Below, piece after piece: positions 8,233 to 16,784 of a stretch of 64,000 nt of DNA. Source of the DNA: Mesorhizobium sp. (lineage in GTDB: Bacteria; Pseudomonadota; Alphaproteobacteria; Rhizobiales; Rhizobiaceae). Location: NCBI RefSeq assembly GCF_017306585.1, contig NZ_JAFKIC010000111.1, positions 1 through 64,000 on the forward strand. The letters run 5' to 3'. The position numbers and the translations under genes were made by a program. The number at the start of each line of letters is the position of its first letter. Position 1 is the stretch's first letter. The notes below the pieces were generated by a model, which saw only the letters and a program-made list of their open reading frames with translations, searched no databases and was not told the origin of the DNA.

Positions 8233-8544
8233 GATCGGCTCCTGATGCCATATCGGGCAAAGGGGGCCGGTCGGCGTTTGGCAGCGGTACGAGGAGGCCA
8301 CTATGTGCCAGCGCCGGCCGGCCGACCCCACGGACCCAGGAGATGCGGCGGACCTGAGCATCATGGGGTATTCCTGCGATCGACCTGGCTGTCTACCCTC
8401 GTGCCCAGGTCGTCTTGGTCTATGGCCCGCACATTTGCGCAAGAACTTATGAAAATCAACAGTTTCTTAACCAAGCCTCGCGAATCGCTTGGATTAAGGT
8501 AAATGGCTAACCCTGTTGCTTGACTGGATATCCGGCCGAATCGG
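8233..8544 (-). ncRNA. possible small RNA or structured pleD 3' UTR
   Basis: No convincing gene lies between pleD and the terminator at 8205-8232. The stretch holds several inverted repeats: CGACCTGG/CCAGGTCG (8381-8388 and 8405-8412), CCAAGC/GCTTGG (8471-8476 and 8487-8492, flanked by TTAA), and a GGCCGGCCGG-rich block. An 85-residue reading frame across it runs through the terminator hairpin and is not believable. A short RNA on the minus strand, ending at the terminator, would explain the layout. I do not recognise a known RNA family. Confidence 0.3.
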
Positions 8545-9918
8545 TCAGGCGGCCTTGGCGACGACGCGGTTGCGGCCGCCGCTTTTGGCCTCGTAGAGCG
8601 CCAGGTCGGCGCGCTTCATCAACGCGGCCACCGTGTCCACCCCCTTCAGCACCGACGACACGCCGACACTGACGGTCACCTCGATGGTCTTGCCGTCGGA
8701 ACCGATGGCAAACGGCTTCTGGGCGATTTCGGCGCGGATGCGCTCGGCCACCTTCTCGGCCACCATGCCATCCGTGTCGGGCATGACGACGACGAACTCC
8801 TCGCCACCGAACCGGCAGGCAAGGTCGATGCCGCGCACATTCTTGCGCAGCCGCCGGGCAAACTCCCGCAGCACTTCGTCACCGCCATCATGGCCATGCA
8901 TGTCGTTGATCGACTTGAAGCGGTCGAGGTCGGTGATCATCACCGACAGCGGCCGGCGCCGCGCCACGGCGCGGTCGAACAGCGTCTGCAGATGGCTGTC
9001 GAGATAGCGGCGGTTATGCAGGCCCGTCAGGCCGTCGGTCACAGCCATTTCGATGGTCTGGGTGACGCTGGCGCGCAATTGGTCGTTGTAGCGCTTGCGG
9101 CGCACCTGAGTGCGCAGCCGCGCGGTCAGTTCCTGCTGGTCGATCGGCCGCATCAGATAGTCGTTGATGCCGAGTTCGAGGCCGCGGATAATGCGTTCCT
9201 CCTCGCCCTCCTCCGCCAGCAGAATGATCGGCAGGAAGCGCGTGCGATCGAGCGAACGCAATTGCGAGCAGAGCCTGAGCGGATCGAAGTCGGCGAAGGC
9301 CGTCGAGATCATCACGCACTCATAGGGCGTTTCGGCCGCCTGGAAGAAACCGGCATGCGGATCGCTGGTTACATCGAGATCGGCGCTGTCGCGCAGCATC
9401 TTCTGGATGCGTTCGACAGACGACTTGCGCTCATCGATCAGGAGCACTTTCGGCGTCGTTTCGGCAGAGGCGAAGTTGCGGCTCAGAAGTTCCTCGATGC
9501 CGATGTTGCGCGTGGTCGAGGCCCGCAGCCGCAACTCGTCGGTCAGGGATTTCAGGCGGACCAGGCTCTTGACGCGTGTCATCAGTTGCAGGTCGTTGAC
9601 CGGCTTGGTCAGAAAATCGTCGGCGCCGGCCTGGAGCCCACGCACGCGGTCCGAGACTTGGTCCAGCGCGGTGATCATCACCACCGGGATGTGCGACGTC
9701 GCCGGATCGCTCTTCAGGCGCCGGCAGACCTCGAACCCGTCCATCTCGGGCATCATGACGTCGAGCAGCACGACATCGACCTTGCCGTTTTCGCAGGTCT
9801 CGATGGCATCGGCGCCATTGCTGGCCGTCAGCACCTCGAAATATTCGGCCAGTAGCCGGACCTCCAGCAGCCTGACATTGGCAGGGATATCGTCGACGAC
9901 GAGGATCCGCGCGGTCAT
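8545..9918 (-). CDS. pleD: PleD response regulator, diguanylate cyclase
   Basis: 457 residues in PleD order: receiver domain 1 (phospho-acceptor Asp53 in VVLLDVMMPEMDG), a degenerate receiver 2 in which the acceptor position reads VMIST instead of an aspartate, and a GGDEF domain with active-site GGEEF at 371-375. The RxxD product-inhibition site (RGID, 362-365) is intact. In Caulobacter PleD, phosphorylation drives dimerisation and c-di-GMP synthesis during the swarmer-to-stalked transition; here it would couple DivJ/PleC-type kinases to c-di-GMP. It follows divK by 33 bases on the same strand, the usual alphaproteobacterial arrangement. Confidence 0.95.
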   Translation of the reverse strand: MTARILVVDDIPANVRLLEVRLLAEYFEVLTASNGADAIETCENGKVDVVLLDVMMPEMDGFEVCRRLKSDPATSHIPVVMITALDQVSDRVRGLQAGADDFLTKPVNDLQLMTRVKSLVRLKSLTDELRLRASTTRNIGIEELLSRNFASAETTPKVLLIDERKSSVERIQKMLRDSADLDVTSDPHAGFFQAAETPYECVMISTAFADFDPLRLCSQLRSLDRTRFLPIILLAEEGEEERIIRGLELGINDYLMRPIDQQELTARLRTQVRRKRYNDQLRASVTQTIEMAVTDGLTGLHNRRYLDSHLQTLFDRAVARRRPLSVMITDLDRFKSINDMHGHDGGDEVLREFARRLRKNVRGIDLACRFGGEEFVVVMPDTDGMVAEKVAERIRAEIAQKPFAIGSDGKTIEVTVSVGVSSVLKGVDTVAALMKRADLALYEAKSGGRNRVVAKAA

Positions 9919-9951
9919 TTCACAAGGCTCCGACTTTGGAAAATGGGCGCA

Positions 9952-10323
9952 TCAGGCATCGCCCAGATAGGATTTGATGGTCTCGATGAAACGCGGCACA
10001 GAGATCGGCTTCGAAATATAGGCCTCGCAACCGCCCTGGCGGATGCGCTCCTCGTCGCCTTTCATGGCGAAGGCGGTCACCGCGATGACCGGAATGACAT
10101 GCAGATCGTCGTCTTCCTTCAGCCACTTGGTCACTTCCAGCCCCGACACCTCCGGCAACTGGATGTCCATCAGGATGAGATCGGGCCGGTGCTGGCGCGC
10201 GAGATCGAGCGCCTCCAGACCATTGCGGGTGCGCACCGTCTCGTAGCCGCTGGCTTCGATGAGGTCCCGAAAGAGCTTCATATTGAGCTCATTGTCCTCG
10301 ACGATCATGACCTTCTTAGGCAT
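9952..10323 (-). CDS. divK: DivK single-domain response regulator
   Basis: A 123-residue stand-alone receiver domain. Acidic residues near the N-terminus (VEDNELN), the phospho-acceptor Asp53 in [13 protein letters not shown], the conserved Thr/Ala switch (VTAFAM) and Lys in ISKPIS are all in place. DivK is the essential cell-cycle regulator of alphaproteobacteria that signals through DivL and CckA to CtrA and is phosphorylated by PleC/DivJ. It lacks an output domain. It heads the divK-pleD pair and is divergent from the DUF3572-type gene. Confidence 0.95.
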   Translation of the reverse strand: MPKKVMIVEDNELNMKLFRDLIEASGYETVRTRNGLEALDLARQHRPDLILMDIQLPEVSGLEVTKWLKEDDDLHVIPVIAVTAFAMKGDEERIRQGGCEAYISKPISVPRFIETIKSYLGDA

Positions 10324-10553
10324 CGATATCCCGTCCCGGCCGCCTTCCGCTCGAAAGTGGCCGTCATGCGCCCGTCCTTGAACGCACCAAACCCTGCTTC
10401 ACTATACGGCAATATGATTGACGAAACGGAAACCCACGGCCGCCAAGCAGCGCGATTTCCACCTCGCCTCCCTGCGCGTCCAAAGGGCGCGCCGCGCTGT
10501 AAAGGCTTGCCGCAGGCAACTCTTGCCATTACTGCGGGAGAGACTCATTCCAC

Positions 10554-10868
10554 ATGCCAAAGGTAGTGATGGCAAACGCGGCGTCAATGCGCGAAGAAGC
10601 CGAAGCTCTTGCCATCAAGGCGCTGGGCTTCGTTGCCTCCGACCCGGAACTGTTGCCGCGCTTTCTGGCGATCACCGGGATAGAAGCGCATTCGATCCGC
10701 AGAGCCGCGGGCGAACCGGGCTTCCTGGCCGGCGTGCTGCAGTTCATTCTCGCCCACGAACCGACCCTGATCAGATTTGCCGAGGAAACCGGCACGCCGC
10801 CGGCCGCCATCGGCAAGGCGTTGCGGGCCTTGCCGCTCGGCGACGACAACCATGAGCGTTCCATATGA
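10554..10868 (+). CDS. DUF3572 family protein
   Basis: A small helical protein of 104 residues (99 if the ATG at 10569 is used, which has a closer AAAGG ahead of it). The sequence EEAEALAIKALGFVASDPEL is typical of DUF3572, a family of unknown function found next to divK in Rhizobiales. No catalytic motif, signal or membrane segment is visible. It is coupled to the following HAD-like gene by a 4-base ATGA overlap. It is divergent from divK, with about 230 bases between the two for both promoters. Confidence 0.8.
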   Translation: MPKVVMANAASMREEAEALAIKALGFVASDPELLPRFLAITGIEAHSIRRAAGEPGFLAGVLQFILAHEPTLIRFAEETGTPPAAIGKALRALPLGDDNHERSI

Positions 10869-11518
10869 GTGACGATCCGGAAACCGCGCGCCAGATCGAG
10901 GAACTGGCGGCCGATGACCGGCCCTTGCTGGTGCTCGATGTCGACGACGTCGTGCTCGAATTCATCCGTCCCTTCCCGCATTTCCTCAAGGCGCGCGGCT
11001 ACGGCCTGACGCTGGCGTCCTTCCGGCTGACCGGCAACATCGCCGAAACGGCCAGCGGCCGGCTGATCGAGCAGCCGGAAGTCACTGCGCTGCTGGGCGA
11101 TTTCTTCGACGCGCAGGCCGAGTGGCAGGGCATCACCGACGGGGCCGCGCAAGCGCTCGCGGGCATCGGAGACCGCGCCGAAATCATCCTGCTGACGGCC
11201 ATGCCGCACAGGCATCGCGCCGCACGGCGGGCGCATCTCGATGCGCTGGGGCTAAATTACCCCTTGCTGACCACGGAAATGGCCAAGGGGCCGGCGGTGG
11301 CCAAGCTGCGCGGCAAGAACGGCCGGCCGGTGGTCTTCGTCGACGATCAACCGCACAATCTGGCGTCGGTACGGGAGTCGGTGGCAGAGGCAAATCTCTT
11401 CCACCTGATGGCGGACAATTCGCTGCGCGCATTCCTGCCGCCGGTCCCGGACGATGTCATCGTCGTCCAGGACTGGCACGAAGCAGCGCCAAGGATTGCC
11501 GGCGCTCTGGGAGTTTAG
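10865..11518 (+). CDS. HAD-superfamily hydrolase-like protein
   Basis: 217 residues. The N-terminal hydrophobic strand ending in LLVLDVDDVV (Asp25, Asp27, Asp28) is HAD motif I. IILLTAMP is motif II, with Thr after the strand. Lys in TTEMAKGPAV could serve as motif III, and VVFVDDQPHN is motif IV with two aspartates. This is a complete HAD set, so phosphatase-type chemistry is likely. The substrate is unknown. It is translationally coupled to the DUF3572 gene, so the two are probably co-expressed. Confidence 0.75.
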   Translation: MSDDPETARQIEELAADDRPLLVLDVDDVVLEFIRPFPHFLKARGYGLTLASFRLTGNIAETASGRLIEQPEVTALLGDFFDAQAEWQGITDGAAQALAGIGDRAEIILLTAMPHRHRAARRAHLDALGLNYPLLTTEMAKGPAVAKLRGKNGRPVVFVDDQPHNLASVRESVAEANLFHLMADNSLRAFLPPVPDDVIVVQDWHEAAPRIAGALGV

Positions 11519-11528
11519 GGCCTACCCC

Positions 11529-13127
11529 TCAAGGATTAAGCTTCGCGCCTGCCCCGCCATTATCGCTGCCGGCGTTGCCGTCACCGGCATTGACGCTGCC
11601 TGCATTGTCATTGCCGCCATTGTCACCGCCACTCTCATCGCCAGCGCCGTCACCGTCTTCGACGCCATCGCCCGCCGCCGGGTCGGCGGCCTTCAGCATG
11701 ACGCCGTTGACGGTGACCGAGCCATCGGCCTTGGTGTTGACGACCCATTCCAGGCGGCCGTCCGGCAGGGTCTTGGCAAAGCCTTTCACGACGAGAGCGA
11801 CAGGCACATACTGCGCCACTTCAGGTTCGGACTTCGCCGCCTCCTGCAGACCGGCGACGATCTTATCGAAGCCGGCGACATCGACCGTGAGATTCGCATC
11901 CGGCTTCTGGCCGAAGCTCGTCATCTCGCCTTCCAGCGCGATCTCCATGTCCTTGTTCTTCACCGTGCTGTGACCAATGACGACCTTGGGCGTCTTGGCC
12001 AGGAAGTCGGCCTTGAGCTGATCACCGAACTCCGGAGACAGCGGTGGGTCCTGATTGAGATCGAAGGCTTCGATCGCCTTCTTCGCCATGCTGTCGAGAT
12101 CGATGTTGGCGCCGCCGAAATTCAGGTCGATGTCGGTCGGCAACAGCGCCACGCTCCAGCTCGGCAAAAGCTGATGCGGCACGCTCAGCCCCGACGCCTT
12201 GATGCCGTAATTGACCTTGCCGCTCTGGGCGATGCCATCGGAGCCGAACGCGGTGCTGAGCTGCGTGGCGCCGAAGGCTCCGAGCGGAATCTCGACCGCG
12301 AAGTCCTTGAAGCCGTAAGTACCATCGATGCGCTCCCACACCGGAAGCGCGGCGAGCAGGAGCGACTTGAGTTGCGCCTGATTGGCCTTCAGCGTCTTCT
12401 CGTCCTCATTGGCCACGGCAAATGCCAGGAGATCAAGCAGCGGCTTGGTCTGCATTCCCTTGCCGCTGGCCTCCACCGACAGTTCCGGCGACTTCACCGT
12501 GACGGGAAAATTCAATCCCTTTTCGGGATCGTTGAGCTTTATCGTTTCGACGAAGTTGGCGATCTTCTGCGACATGGTGAAATCGACGCCGCCATTGCCG
12601 GCCTTGGTCGCGGAAAGGGTCGCGCTTCCGGCGCCAGCGCTCATGTCCATCTGCTGCTTGGCTTCCACGGACGACATCGTCATCCCGGACATCGAACTCG
12701 TGCCGCTGGTAAAGGCGGCCAGCGCCGGGTCATAAACACCGCTGCCCTTGCCGTCCTTGATCGAAAACTGTGTCGTCTGCTTTCCCTCGGGGCCTTCGAA
12801 TTCAAACGAGGCGCTCTGCGAAAAATCCATCGAGACGTCCCAAGAACCGTCGCTGCGCGGCTTGACCAGCAGGGCGTAGGGCGCAAAGTCGAACTTCACC
12901 AGTTTCTGGTCGGGAAAGGTCGCGGCCAGCGCCTTGAAATCAAACACGATCTTGTAAGCCTGGCCCTCGACAGAAACCTTCAGAATGCCCTTGTCGATCG
13001 CCTGCTTGCCGACATAGCGTGACAGATCGTCGGACAATTGCTTGGCGCCCTGGCTGTCGACGGACTGGCCGAAAGCGGGCGCGCTGAACAGCAACGCGGT
13101 AAAGGCGATTGGCAACATACGGTTCAC
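11529..13127 (-). CDS. secreted protein of unknown function with Asn/Gly/Asp-rich tail
   Basis: 532 residues from a GTG start at 13127, which has GGAGAG 5 bases upstream; the reading frame stays open further upstream but without a better site. The N-terminus VNRMLPIAFTALLFSAPAFG is a Sec signal. The body is predicted to be mainly beta, with repeating phrases on sulfate-poor, aspartate/lysine-rich strands, and no cysteine is evident in the mature protein. The last 45 or so residues are low-complexity (DNGGNDNAGSVNAGDGNAG and similar), which may be a flexible or surface-exposed tail. I do not recognise the family. It converges on the HAD-like gene with only a 10-base gap. Confidence 0.75.
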   Translation of the reverse strand: MNRMLPIAFTALLFSAPAFGQSVDSQGAKQLSDDLSRYVGKQAIDKGILKVSVEGQAYKIVFDFKALAATFPDQKLVKFDFAPYALLVKPRSDGSWDVSMDFSQSASFEFEGPEGKQTTQFSIKDGKGSGVYDPALAAFTSGTSSMSGMTMSSVEAKQQMDMSAGAGSATLSATKAGNGGVDFTMSQKIANFVETIKLNDPEKGLNFPVTVKSPELSVEASGKGMQTKPLLDLLAFAVANEDEKTLKANQAQLKSLLLAALPVWERIDGTYGFKDFAVEIPLGAFGATQLSTAFGSDGIAQSGKVNYGIKASGLSVPHQLLPSWSVALLPTDIDLNFGGANIDLDSMAKKAIEAFDLNQDPPLSPEFGDQLKADFLAKTPKVVIGHSTVKNKDMEIALEGEMTSFGQKPDANLTVDVAGFDKIVAGLQEAAKSEPEVAQYVPVALVVKGFAKTLPDGRLEWVVNTKADGSVTVNGVMLKAADPAAGDGVEDGDGAGDESGGDNGGNDNAGSVNAGDGNAGSDNGGAGAKLNP

Positions 13128-13212
13128 GGGAACTCTCCGTTTGATCGAAAGGCAAAAAAGGTCGTCCGGATTCTGGTAGTGAAATACCATCACAACTGCA
13201 AGACGATGACGC

Positions 13213-13800
13213 TTAGCTGGCCGCCGCCAGCACCAGCCGCATCAGCGGGCGACCCGCCTTGCGCTCCACGATCCGCTCGAATCCGGCCTTTTCGAAGACC
13301 TGGGAAGAGCCGACAAACAGGCCGATCGACCGGGAATCACGGGACACGTCTATCGGGCAGGCCTCGACAAGCCGCGCGCCATTGCTGCGGGCGAAGTCGA
13401 TGCCACCTTCGACGAGGCGATGCGTGATGCCCCTGCCGCGCGCTTTTGTGCGCACGAAAAAGCAGGAGATAGCCCAGACATCGGGATCGGTGGCGTCCGC
13501 GGCATCGATCGGTGCCGAACCCCTGCCCTTGTTGTTCCATTCGGGCACGTCGGCGCGCGGCCCGATCTGCATCCAGCCAACCGCCTTACCATCCTCGAAG
13601 GCCAGCAGGCCCGGAGGCGGGCCGGCTTCGATGCGGGCCTTGATGTGATCCTTGTTGCGCTCTCGGCTGCTTTCGCGCCGCGCCGCCGGCGCCAGCCGGA
13701 AATGCGTGCACCAGCAGCCGTAACAGGCACCCTGCTTGCCAAAGAGATCCTCGAATTCCGGCCACAGATCAGGCGTCAGCGGTACCACGCTCGTGCTCAT
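13213..13800 (-). CDS. GNAT-family N-acetyltransferase
   Basis: 195 residues with the start at 13800, supported by GGGGAG 5 bases upstream. The core acetyl-CoA site is [20 protein letters not shown] (the R/Q-x-x-G-x-G/A loop of GNAT enzymes). The upstream region has CYGCWCTHF with three cysteines near residues 27-31, seen in one subgroup of rhizobial GNAT proteins. The acceptor substrate is unknown. It stands alone on the minus strand, divergent from dinB. Confidence 0.8.
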   Translation of the reverse strand: MSTSVVPLTPDLWPEFEDLFGKQGACYGCWCTHFRLAPAARRESSRERNKDHIKARIEAGPPPGLLAFEDGKAVGWMQIGPRADVPEWNNKGRGSAPIDAADATDPDVWAISCFFVRTKARGRGITHRLVEGGIDFARSNGARLVEACPIDVSRDSRSIGLFVGSSQVFEKAGFERIVERKAGRPLMRLVLAAAS

Positions 13801-13877
13801 GCGTTCTCCCCAGGCCAAGCTTGTCGCTGGCCTTGCGCTGTCGTACCATTGCGTTTGTTCTCTTTATGTTCGCAGCG

Positions 13878-15194
13878 ATGGCGGCCCCTGTCAACAATCC
13901 CGAGCACGGTTTTTGCCGTGACTGCCTGACGTTTCAGCGCGGTGAAACGCGCCGCTGCGACCGCTGCGGCAGCCCTCGCCTTGCCCGCCATCCCGAGCTT
14001 TACCGGCTGCATCTGGCGCATATCGATTGCGATGCCTTCTATGCCGCCATCGAAAAACGCGACAATCCGGCGCTGAAGGACAAGCCGCTGATCGTCGGCG
14101 GCGGCAAACGCGGGGTGGTCTCCACCGCATGCTACATCGCCCGTATCCGGGGCGTGCGCTCGGCAATGCCGATGTTCAAGGCGCTCGAAGCCTGTCCCGA
14201 GGCGGTCGTGATACCGCCCAACATGGAAAAATATGTGCGCGTCGGCCGCGAGGTGCGCGCCATGATGCAGGCGCTGACACCGCTGGTCGAGCCGCTGTCG
14301 ATCGACGAGGCGTTTCTCGACCTGGCGGGCACGGAACGGTTGCACGGCCTGCCGCCGGCCGTGGTGCTGGCGCGCTTCGCCCAGGCCGTCGAGAAGGAGA
14401 TCGGCATCACCGTTTCGGCCGGTCTCTCCTACTGCAAGTTCCTCGCCAAGATTGCATCGGACCTTCGCAAGCCGCGCGGCTTTTCGGTCATCGGCGAGGC
14501 CGAAGCGATCGGCTTCCTGGCGCCGCAGCCTGTGACCATGATCTGGGGCGTCGGCAAGGCATTCAGCGCCACGCTGGAGCGCGACGGCGTCCGCACCATC
14601 GGCCAACTCCAGAAGATGGAGCGCGGCGACCTGATGCGCCGCTACGGCGTGATGGGCGACCGGCTATACCGGCTTTCACGCGGCGAGGACGTTCGCCGGG
14701 TCGATCCCGACCAGGACGCCAAGAGCGTATCGGCCGAGACCACTTTCGACACCGACATCGCGTCGCTGGATGAACTCGTCTCAGTATTGCGCGGCCTGTC
14801 GGAAAAGGTTTCGGCGCGGTTGAAAAAGGCAGGCATTGCCGGACGCACGGTGGTGCTGAAGCTGAAAACCCAGGATTTCAAACTGCGCACGCGCAACCGG
14901 CAACTCGGCGACCCGACCCGGCTGGCGGACCGCATCTTCTCGACCGGTGTGGAGCTTCTGCGCAAGGAAGCGGACGGAACGAAATACCGATTGCTCGGCA
15001 TCGGCGTCAGCGATCTCTCCGACGACGACAAGGCCGATCCGCCTGACCTGGTCGACGTGCAGTCGCGCAAGCGCGCCATGGCCGAAGGCGCCATCGACGC
15101 ATTGCGCGACAAGTTCGGCCGCAAGGCGGTGGAAACAGGCTACACGTTCGGCCGAGGCCGTGATGCCCATCCGCCGGAGCCGCTCGAGGACTAG
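13878..15194 (+). CDS. dinB: DNA polymerase IV with N-terminal Cys4 motif
   Basis: A Y-family translesion polymerase of about 438 residues. Catalytic acidic residues are in [12 protein letters not shown] (Asp50) and SIDEAFLDL (Asp143, Glu144). The thumb helix-hairpin-helix ([12 protein letters not shown]) and little-finger domain follow. Before the polymerase core, Cys13, Cys16, Cys27 and Cys30 (CRDC...CDRC) look like a small zinc ribbon, which is absent from E. coli DinB. The start is uncertain: ATG codons at 13866 and 13878 both lack a strong ribosome site. Pol IV extends past damaged bases and is usually induced by damage; I did not find a clear LexA box by eye. Confidence 0.92.
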   Translation: MAAPVNNPEHGFCRDCLTFQRGETRRCDRCGSPRLARHPELYRLHLAHIDCDAFYAAIEKRDNPALKDKPLIVGGGKRGVVSTACYIARIRGVRSAMPMFKALEACPEAVVIPPNMEKYVRVGREVRAMMQALTPLVEPLSIDEAFLDLAGTERLHGLPPAVVLARFAQAVEKEIGITVSAGLSYCKFLAKIASDLRKPRGFSVIGEAEAIGFLAPQPVTMIWGVGKAFSATLERDGVRTIGQLQKMERGDLMRRYGVMGDRLYRLSRGEDVRRVDPDQDAKSVSAETTFDTDIASLDELVSVLRGLSEKVSARLKKAGIAGRTVVLKLKTQDFKLRTRNRQLGDPTRLADRIFSTGVELLRKEADGTKYRLLGIGVSDLSDDDKADPPDLVDVQSRKRAMAEGAIDALRDKFGRKAVETGYTFGRGRDAHPPEPLED

Positions 15195-15201
15195 TCGATC
15201 C

Positions 15202-15708
15202 TCAGGTGCGCTTCAGGTCGATGCGGCTCGTCACCACGTTCTTGCCGGTTTTGGGATCGCGATCGGTGACGGTCAGCACAATGCCGTTGGCGCCCTTTTT
15301 CTCCACCGTAAGCTGCGCGCTGCGGTCGCCATTCACGACCTTGGCCCACCGTATGGCAAGGTTGATGGCGTTGCCGGAGCGGCTGCCGTTGAGCTGAGCC
15401 GGACCGGTGCGTGAGCCTATGTAGACGCCCGAATACTTGCTGCCGCTGGTCTTGAGCCGGGCGCTGATGGCGCGGCTCACCAGGACAAGGCCGGTGCATT
15501 TGCCGTCCAGCGACAGCGAGGATGATGTCGCATCCGATTTGAACGTGCAGGAAACGCTGACCGTGGGCGCCTGCGTCGTCACCTGGACCGTTCCCTTGCC
15601 AGCGAAATTCCCCTGGAATGACTGGAGGAACTTGCTCTCGTCCGCATGCGCCGAACTCGCCGCAAACAGCAGGCAACCGGCAAGCACAAACCGCGCTGGT
15701 GACATCAT
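15202..15708 (-). CDS. small secreted protein of unknown function
   Basis: 168 residues with a Sec signal ending in ASSAHA (residues 1-22 or so) and a beta-rich mature part with a pair of cysteines (VSCTFKSD and GKCTGL) that could form a disulfide. AGGAGAG lies upstream of the ATG pair at 15705-15708. The family is not recognised with certainty; it resembles short periplasmic proteins common in Mesorhizobium. It converges on dinB with a 7-base gap. Confidence 0.7.
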   Translation of the reverse strand: MMSPARFVLAGCLLFAASSAHADESKFLQSFQGNFAGKGTVQVTTQAPTVSVSCTFKSDATSSSLSLDGKCTGLVLVSRAISARLKTSGSKYSGVYIGSRTGPAQLNGSRSGNAINLAIRWAKVVNGDRSAQLTVEKKGANGIVLTVTDRDPKTGKNVVTSRIDLKRT

Positions 15709-15897
15709 CGAAGCTCTCCTCGTCGGATTGGAACGGCAACCATCAGGCTTGGGTGCATACCACGTCTCAACGCCCCTTGCCGTGTCAAGTTCCGCCCGGC
15801 CAGGGCGACTGTTCCGCCGCGAGCCCGTTTGAACTGGCCCAGAAGAATGGGCCTGCTAGCGATTGCCCCACAAGCCCTGGCCTGCGACATAGCTCAG

Positions 15898-16779
15898 ATG
15901 GCACCCACCCCCTCTATCCCCAAGGCCGCATTCTGGATGGCGCTCTCGATCACGTCATTCCTGGCGATGTCGGTTGCCGGCCGGGCCACGACGGCCGAAC
16001 TCAACGTCTTCCAGGTGCTTGAACTGCGCTCGGTGATCGGCTTCTTCATCCTCCTGCCGCTGGTGATGGCGAGCGGCGGCTTTGCCGCGATGCGCACGCA
16101 ACGCCCGCTTGCCCATATCGCGCGCAATGTCGTCCACTATACCGGCCAGGCGGCCTGGCTCTATGCCCTGACGCTGATCCCCCTGGCGGTGCTGATCTCG
16201 ATCGAATTCACCACGCCGATCTGGACGGCGATCCTGGCGGTGACCTTCCTTGGCGAAAGGCTGAGCCGGGCCAAACTGGCCGCGGTCGTTCTCGGGCTCA
16301 TCGGTGTGGTGATTATCGTCCGCCCCGGCGCAGGCGCGATCGATGCCGGGCATCTGGTGGTGCTGGGCGCCGCGGTCTGCTTCGGCATTTCGCTGGTCCT
16401 GGTCAAGTCGTTGACGCGAACCGACAGCGTCGTGCGCATCATCTTCTGGATGCTCATCATCCAGTCCGTGGTCGGCCTCGTGCCGGCACTCTATGAGTGG
16501 CGCAATCCGTCGCTCGAATTGTGGCCATGGATCCTGCTGATCGCCTTTACCGGCATGTCGTCGCATTTCTGCATGGCACGCGCGCTCGGTTATGCCGACG
16601 CCACCGTGATTTCACCGATGGATTTCCTGCGCGTGCCCCTGTCGGCGCTGGTCGGCTGGCTGCTTTACCAGGAACAGATCGACGTCTTCACCGCCGGCGG
16701 CGCGCTGCTGATCCTGATGGGCAATCTGCTGAACCTTCAGCGCAAGCCGATAAAGCCAGCCGAGGCCGCAGCGTCATAG
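15898..16779 (+). CDS. DMT-superfamily (EamA) membrane transporter
   Basis: About 293 residues, with ten predicted membrane spans arranged as two EamA repeats of five (the first from FWMALSITSFLAMSV; the second from AAVCFGISLVLVKSL). This family exports or imports metabolites such as amino acids and drugs; the substrate cannot be told. The start at 15898 is the one that begins just before the first span. In-frame ATGs at 15829 and 15847 would add a hydrophilic leader, and none has a clear Shine-Dalgarno. It converges on the K+ channel gene with a 5-base gap. Confidence 0.85.
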   Translation: MAPTPSIPKAAFWMALSITSFLAMSVAGRATTAELNVFQVLELRSVIGFFILLPLVMASGGFAAMRTQRPLAHIARNVVHYTGQAAWLYALTLIPLAVLISIEFTTPIWTAILAVTFLGERLSRAKLAAVVLGLIGVVIIVRPGAGAIDAGHLVVLGAAVCFGISLVLVKSLTRTDSVVRIIFWMLIIQSVVGLVPALYEWRNPSLELWPWILLIAFTGMSSHFCMARALGYADATVISPMDFLRVPLSALVGWLLYQEQIDVFTAGGALLILMGNLLNLQRKPIKPAEAAAS

Positions 16780-16784
16780 CAGGC

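Noticed and set aside
8185..8442. Minus-strand 85-codon frame after pleD
   Set aside because: It runs through the terminator hairpin at 8205-8232 and has no ribosome site or protein-like sequence.
11571..11690. Short repeated blocks considered as a CRISPR or tandem-repeat array
   Set aside because: They are coding repeats for the Asn/Gly-rich tail of the secreted protein; no regular spacers.
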